In this document: positions 61,069 through 64,000 of the stretch, piece after piece
Numbering within the stretch: the stretch's first letter is position 1
Layout of the letters: every line of letters begins with the position of its first letter
DNA from: Vreelandella zhuhanensis
GTDB taxonomy: Bacteria; Pseudomonadota; Gammaproteobacteria; Pseudomonadales; Halomonadaceae
Length of the DNA: 64,000 nt
Direction: 5' to 3'
Assembly (NCBI RefSeq): GCF_009793355.1
Contig: NZ_WTKP01000007.1
Coordinates: 1 to 64,000 of the forward strand
The notes under the pieces: generated by a model
Databases searched by the model: none
Told to the model about the DNA's origin: nothing
What the model saw: only the letters and a program-made list of their open reading frames with translations
Position numbers and translations under genes: made by a program

Positions 61069-62409
61069 TCAGGCAGGATGGCGAATGGCGATTTCCACCT
61101 TTAATCCATTCGAGGGGCTTCTTGAAAAGTCCACCTGCCCCTCATAGTGTTGAACTATGTCGTAAACGATTGCCAGACCCAAGCCATGTCCGGGCGTCTG
61201 TTCGTCGAGCCTCAACCCTCTTTTGCCTAATTTACCTATGGCGTCTTCGGCTACGCCGGGGCCATCGTCATTAACCACAATCTGCATTTGCTTGCGATCT
61301 TCCTTCAAGGAAAGTTCGATGCATCGCGAGGACCACTTTCCAGCGTTATCGAGAAGATTGCCGAGTATTTCGTTCAGATCATGCTCCTCAATGGGCCAAC
61401 GGTGCTCGTCCGTGAGTTCAGTTGACAGCTCGAAAGACTTTTCAGGATACAAACGGCCTAGCATCCACAAAAGGTCTCTGGCTTGTTTCACTGGGTAGGT
61501 GCTTTTTCCAACCTGTGGGCCAGCGAATCGACTACGCCGCATTTCCGCTTCAAGCTGCTTGTCGATATCACCAAGTCGCAATCCCATTTCATGTCTCAGG
61601 CTATTATCGAGCGGGCGGCTGGTATCTTCGAGAGTCTGCCTAACTGCCGCGATTGGCGTCTTGACACTGTGCGAGAGATTGGCCAGCGCCTCTCGTGAAC
61701 GTTCGAGTCGTTGATCGAGAGAATCGAGGAGTTGATTGAGCTGTTGCACGAGGGGCCGGAACTCCTCAGGCGCCTGGACATTGATTCGTGATATTTCACC
61801 GCCCTGCAGTTTTTTAAGTGCGGCCTGAAGCGATGCAACGGGCCACATTGACAGGGTAATAACCACCCAGATGACCCCGACAAGCAAAAGAATCAGCAGG
61901 ATAGATACGATAGCCGTCCAAGCGTGTAGCTCTGCTTGGCTGTTTTGTAACGCACCCATGTCTTCTGAAACGATAACCACCATGGGGATGTCGTTAACGA
62001 GAAACGATTTGCGATAGGCGAGAATATCCGAAGGCGCATTGAGTGCCTTCGCATCGCGTACTCTGAGAGTTCCCTGTCGATCGGACTGCAGCAAGGGACT
62101 CAGCAGAGGGCGCCAGGATTGCGGCGAAATCATCGTTTGAGAGGATGAGTGGATGGCGAAGGCATGATGAAACACTTCCTGGAAGTAATCACCTGTCTGG
62201 AGCGTGTCTATTCTGCCACCGGATTGACGAATCTGATGCTCAAGGAAGGCCACTTCATCCTTTAGCCGGCTCTCAACGAACTCTCGGGACATCCTGTCCA
62301 GCAATAACCCCTGGACAAGCCATGCGAGCGCCATCAGAACGATGCCGGCCGGCAATAACAGGGCCAGAAGTGTTCCCTTAACGGACGCCGGCTTTCTAAA
62401 CAGCATCAT
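61069..62409 (-). CDS. Sensor histidine kinase, PhoQ-like
   Basis: A 446-aa membrane kinase: TM1 about residues 12-36, periplasmic sensor 37-165, TM2 about 166-188, HAMP-like linker, then the dimerisation helix with His247 in ANLSHSVKTPIAAV. The HSxKTP form (not HELKTP) is the PhoQ type. N box EILGNLLDNAGKWS and G boxes DDGPGV and GHGLGLAIV complete an ATPase. The signal is unknown; the periplasmic domain has several His and acidic residues. The start overlaps the regulator stop. Confidence 0.93.
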   Translation of the reverse strand: MMLFRKPASVKGTLLALLLPAGIVLMALAWLVQGLLLDRMSREFVESRLKDEVAFLEHQIRQSGGRIDTLQTGDYFQEVFHHAFAIHSSSQTMISPQSWRPLLSPLLQSDRQGTLRVRDAKALNAPSDILAYRKSFLVNDIPMVVIVSEDMGALQNSQAELHAWTAIVSILLILLLVGVIWVVITLSMWPVASLQAALKKLQGGEISRINVQAPEEFRPLVQQLNQLLDSLDQRLERSREALANLSHSVKTPIAAVRQTLEDTSRPLDNSLRHEMGLRLGDIDKQLEAEMRRSRFAGPQVGKSTYPVKQARDLLWMLGRLYPEKSFELSTELTDEHRWPIEEHDLNEILGNLLDNAGKWSSRCIELSLKEDRKQMQIVVNDDGPGVAEDAIGKLGKRGLRLDEQTPGHGLGLAIVYDIVQHYEGQVDFSRSPSNGLKVEIAIRHPA

Positions 62410-63061
62410 TGAACAAGTACCCCTGACCACGGCGTGTGGCGATGGTATTTACACCCACCAGCTTTCTCAGGCGGCGGATATAGGCTTCGATGACGTTTTC
62501 GCTTGGGCTGTCGTTAAGGTTGTAAAGTTGCTCCATGAGCTGTTCCTTGGAAAAAACATGCCCCGGGCGGCTCATGAGACATCGAAGCAGGCGAAATTCA
62601 GTACCGGTCAAGCTGTGCTCAATACCATCTGCCATTTTTAGGCTCTGTCGGTTCACGTCCAGCTCAAAGCGTCCAGCCTTTAAAGTGGACTGCACGCGCC
62701 CTTCGCTTCGGCGCACGATGGCATTCAGCCTGGCAATCAATTCTTCCGTCTGAAATGGCTTGGCAAGGTAGTCGTCTGCGCCAGCCTTCAGGCCGTTTAC
62801 TTTGTCTTGCCAGTCTCCCCGCGCCGTAAGGATCAATACCGGAAAGTTGGCGTTGCTCATGCGCCATTTCCGCAATACGTCAAGGCCATTTCCGTCTGGC
62901 AGTCCCAGGTCCAATACGCCGGCCCTATAATCTTCCTGCTCACCCAGAATTATCGCTTCTCTGGCAGTGCGGGTGGTATCCACGCTGAAACCGGCTTTCT
63001 CAAGTTGGCTGGCAAGCCCGTCGGCTAACAGGCGGTCATCTTCTACCAGCAGTAATCGCAT
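62396..63061 (-). CDS. Response regulator, OmpR/PhoP-like
   Basis: A 221-aa two-domain regulator. The receiver has acidic pair ED at residues 7-9, phospho-acceptor Asp51 in GVLDLGLPDGNGL, and LTARGDWQDKV plus GADDYLAKPF, close to PhoP. The winged-helix effector ends with RRLRKLVGVNTIATRRGQGYLF. It is the first gene of the regulator-kinase operon and is divergent from the cupredoxin gene; the gap holds two direct-repeat boxes that are candidate binding sites. Confidence 0.95.
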   Translation of the reverse strand: MRLLLVEDDRLLADGLASQLEKAGFSVDTTRTAREAIILGEQEDYRAGVLDLGLPDGNGLDVLRKWRMSNANFPVLILTARGDWQDKVNGLKAGADDYLAKPFQTEELIARLNAIVRRSEGRVQSTLKAGRFELDVNRQSLKMADGIEHSLTGTEFRLLRCLMSRPGHVFSKEQLMEQLYNLNDSPSENVIEAYIRRLRKLVGVNTIATRRGQGYLFNDAV

Positions 63062-63110
63062 TTATCGTTTCCTTCTCTGGGTCAAAGCAGGCTGTGGCAG
63101 TGTCGCTGAG

Positions 63111-63169
63111 TAACCTGAATTCAGCCTGAACAGCAAATATATCGGCATTTTCAGAAAGAATTCAGGTTA
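63111..63169. promoter_or_regulatory. Mirrored response-regulator boxes between the PhoP-like and cupredoxin genes
   Basis: CCTGAA-TTCAG-CCTGAA (63114-63130) on the plus strand and CCTGAA-TTCTT-TCTGAA (63166-63150) on the minus strand are direct repeats with an 11-bp period. The outer arms TAACCTGAATTC and GAATTCAGGTTA (63111-63122, 63158-63169) are a perfect inverted repeat. OmpR-family dimers bind 6-N5-6 direct repeats, so one box may serve each divergent gene. Confidence 0.65.
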
Positions 63170-63264
63170 ATGCGCCATGGTGGCGATCGTTTCGATCAAA
63201 TGCTCAAGTTACCGGACAAACCCACAAAGGGTTTAACGCAAGCCATATCACAGGAGACGTTTTG

Positions 63265-63792
63265 ATGAACGCATCAAAATTCATAGTTGCCGCAGTGGCC
63301 ATGTCGATTTCAGTAACAGCGCTAGGGGCTGGTGCCCATGAAGATGGGCATGGTGCGAAGAGCGGTGAACCGGCTAAGGCGTCGGAAGCCGATCGAACTA
63401 TCACTGTCGAGATGCATGACAACTACTACGAGCCTGAGGCTATCGAGGTCCAGCAGGGGGAAACTGTACGTTTTGTGGTGGAAAACAAGGGCAATCTGGT
63501 GCACGAATTCAATATCGGTACGCCTGCCATGCACGAAGCTCACCAGGAGGAAATGATGATGATGGTTGAGCACGGGGTTATCCAGGGTGGCAAGCTGCAC
63601 CACGACATGATGGAAATGGATATGGGCAACGGCCATTCCATGAAGCATGACGATCCGAACAGTGTGTTGCTAGAGCCGGGCCAGAGCAAGGAGATCGTCT
63701 GGACGTTTTCGGAGAAAGGCAATCTTGAATTCGCCTGCAATGTGCCCGGCCACTACCAGGCTGGCATGTACGGCGACGTGAATTTCAACTGA
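63265..63792 (+). CDS. Cupredoxin-domain protein
   Basis: A 175-aa periplasmic blue-copper-like protein with a signal peptide ending near GAGA (residue 25). The fold begins with TVEMHDNYYEPEAIEVQQGETVRFVVENKG; copper ligands are visible as His in LVHEFNIG and the final CNVPGHYQAGM (Cys, His, Met). A Met/His-rich insertion (EEMMMMVEH...HHDMMEMDMGNGHSMKHDD) lies in the middle and probably binds extra Cu(I). The ATG at 63265 follows AGGAGACG. It precedes a multicopper oxidase gene. Confidence 0.92.
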   Translation: MNASKFIVAAVAMSISVTALGAGAHEDGHGAKSGEPAKASEADRTITVEMHDNYYEPEAIEVQQGETVRFVVENKGNLVHEFNIGTPAMHEAHQEEMMMMVEHGVIQGGKLHHDMMEMDMGNGHSMKHDDPNSVLLEPGQSKEIVWTFSEKGNLEFACNVPGHYQAGMYGDVNFN

Positions 63793-63818
63793 TCCGGAGG
63801 CCGTCCTCTGAGTCATTC

Positions 63819-63847
63819 GGGTGCCGGGCGGCTTAAGCTCGGCACCC
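63819..63847. other. Intercistronic hairpin between the cupredoxin and multicopper oxidase genes
   Basis: GGGTGCCG (63819-63826) pairs with CGGCACCC (63840-63847) around a 13-nt loop. No T run follows, so it is more likely an mRNA-stability structure than a terminator. Confidence 0.45.
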
Positions 63848-63881
63848 CGCAAGTGGTAAGTGCATAGCGGAGTAGAACATC

Positions 63882-64000
63882 ATGAAAGCACGCCTTTTGG
63901 CAGGTGCCTTGAGTATGCTATTGCCGATGATCGCATTGGCTGGCGAATACGACCTGACGGTTGACCGGATCAAGATTGACACCGGAGATTTCGTAAAAGA
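63882..64000 (+). CDS. Multicopper oxidase (CopA-like), 5' part
   Basis: The first 39 codons only; the gene leaves the window. A signal peptide (MKARLLAGALSMLLPMIALA) is followed by GEYDLTVDRIKIDTGDFVK, the N-terminus typical of periplasmic multicopper oxidases of the CopA/PcoA group, which oxidise Cu(I). It follows the cupredoxin gene by 89 nt, so the two probably form a copper-resistance operon. The identification rests on the N-terminal signature alone. Confidence 0.8.
   Translation, partial: MKARLLAGALSMLLPMIALAGEYDLTVDRIKIDTGDFVK

Overview
The window is chromosomal DNA from a moderately halophilic gammaproteobacterium, most likely Halomonadaceae (Halomonas or a close relative). The evidence is an ectoine 5-hydroxylase (EctD), TRAP and AtoE-type organic acid transporters, a FabY-type initiating ketosynthase, and gene neighbourhoods typical of that group (hisBHAF, thrB beside polA, mutY-yggX, selD-mnmH). 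Gene density is high, and many operons use 4-base ATGA/GTGA stop-start overlaps. No insertion sequence, prophage, integrase or CRISPR array was recognised.

Layout. 1-136: 3' end of a 5S rRNA and its terminator, closing an rRNA operon. 0.3-7.1 kb: hisC, an NlpE-like lipoprotein, radA, selD-mnmH (tRNA 2-selenouridine), a glutamine amidotransferase-like protein without its catalytic cysteine, and yjaG. 7.1-10 kb: hisBHAF on the minus strand. 10.1-14.5 kb: a PanZ-like acetyltransferase, an AsmA protein, mutY and yggX. 14.5-14.9 kb: tRNA-Phe, tRNA-Gln and tRNA-Thr with a promoter and terminator. 15.3-23 kb: ectD, a fumarylacetoacetase-family hydrolase, thrB-speA, polA. 23-27.1 kb: a ferric iron ABC transporter whose three genes are split over both strands. 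27.3-30.4 kb: a TRAP transporter. 30.7-34.7 kb: tmcA, dps, glycerate kinase. 34.8-37.5 kb: two related lipoproteins, a DUF1007 protein and a nickel/cobalt-type exporter. 37.5-44.1 kb: a HIT protein, entericidin, an I78-type inhibitor, a pore-less voltage-sensor-like protein, a DUF1622 protein, a thioesterase, an AtoE-type carrier, a MATE pump and a ferredoxin. 44.2-53.7 kb: coaD-fabY, a TrmB-like methyltransferase, an SMR pump, dacB, dgkA, glnE and an AEC transporter. 53.7-57.8 kb: small membrane proteins, a UMF1 MFS carrier, a retropepsin-like protease and a patatin. 57.9-60.9 kb: a three-gene type III polyketide synthase operon. 61-64 kb: a PhoPQ-like two-component system divergent from a cupredoxin and the start of a multicopper oxidase.

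How the genes fit together. Most of the window is core metabolism: histidine, threonine, polyamine, CoA and fatty acid synthesis, DNA repair and tRNA modification. The accessory parts of most interest are the methyltransferase / flavoprotein / type III PKS operon, whose overlapping genes suggest one small lipid-like or phenolic product, and the PhoPQ-like/copper module, whose intergenic region carries two mirrored 11-bp-period direct repeats that look like response-regulator boxes. Smaller surprises are the Cys-to-Gly amidotransferase, the split iron transporter, the voltage-sensor-like protein and a divergent TrmB paralogue.
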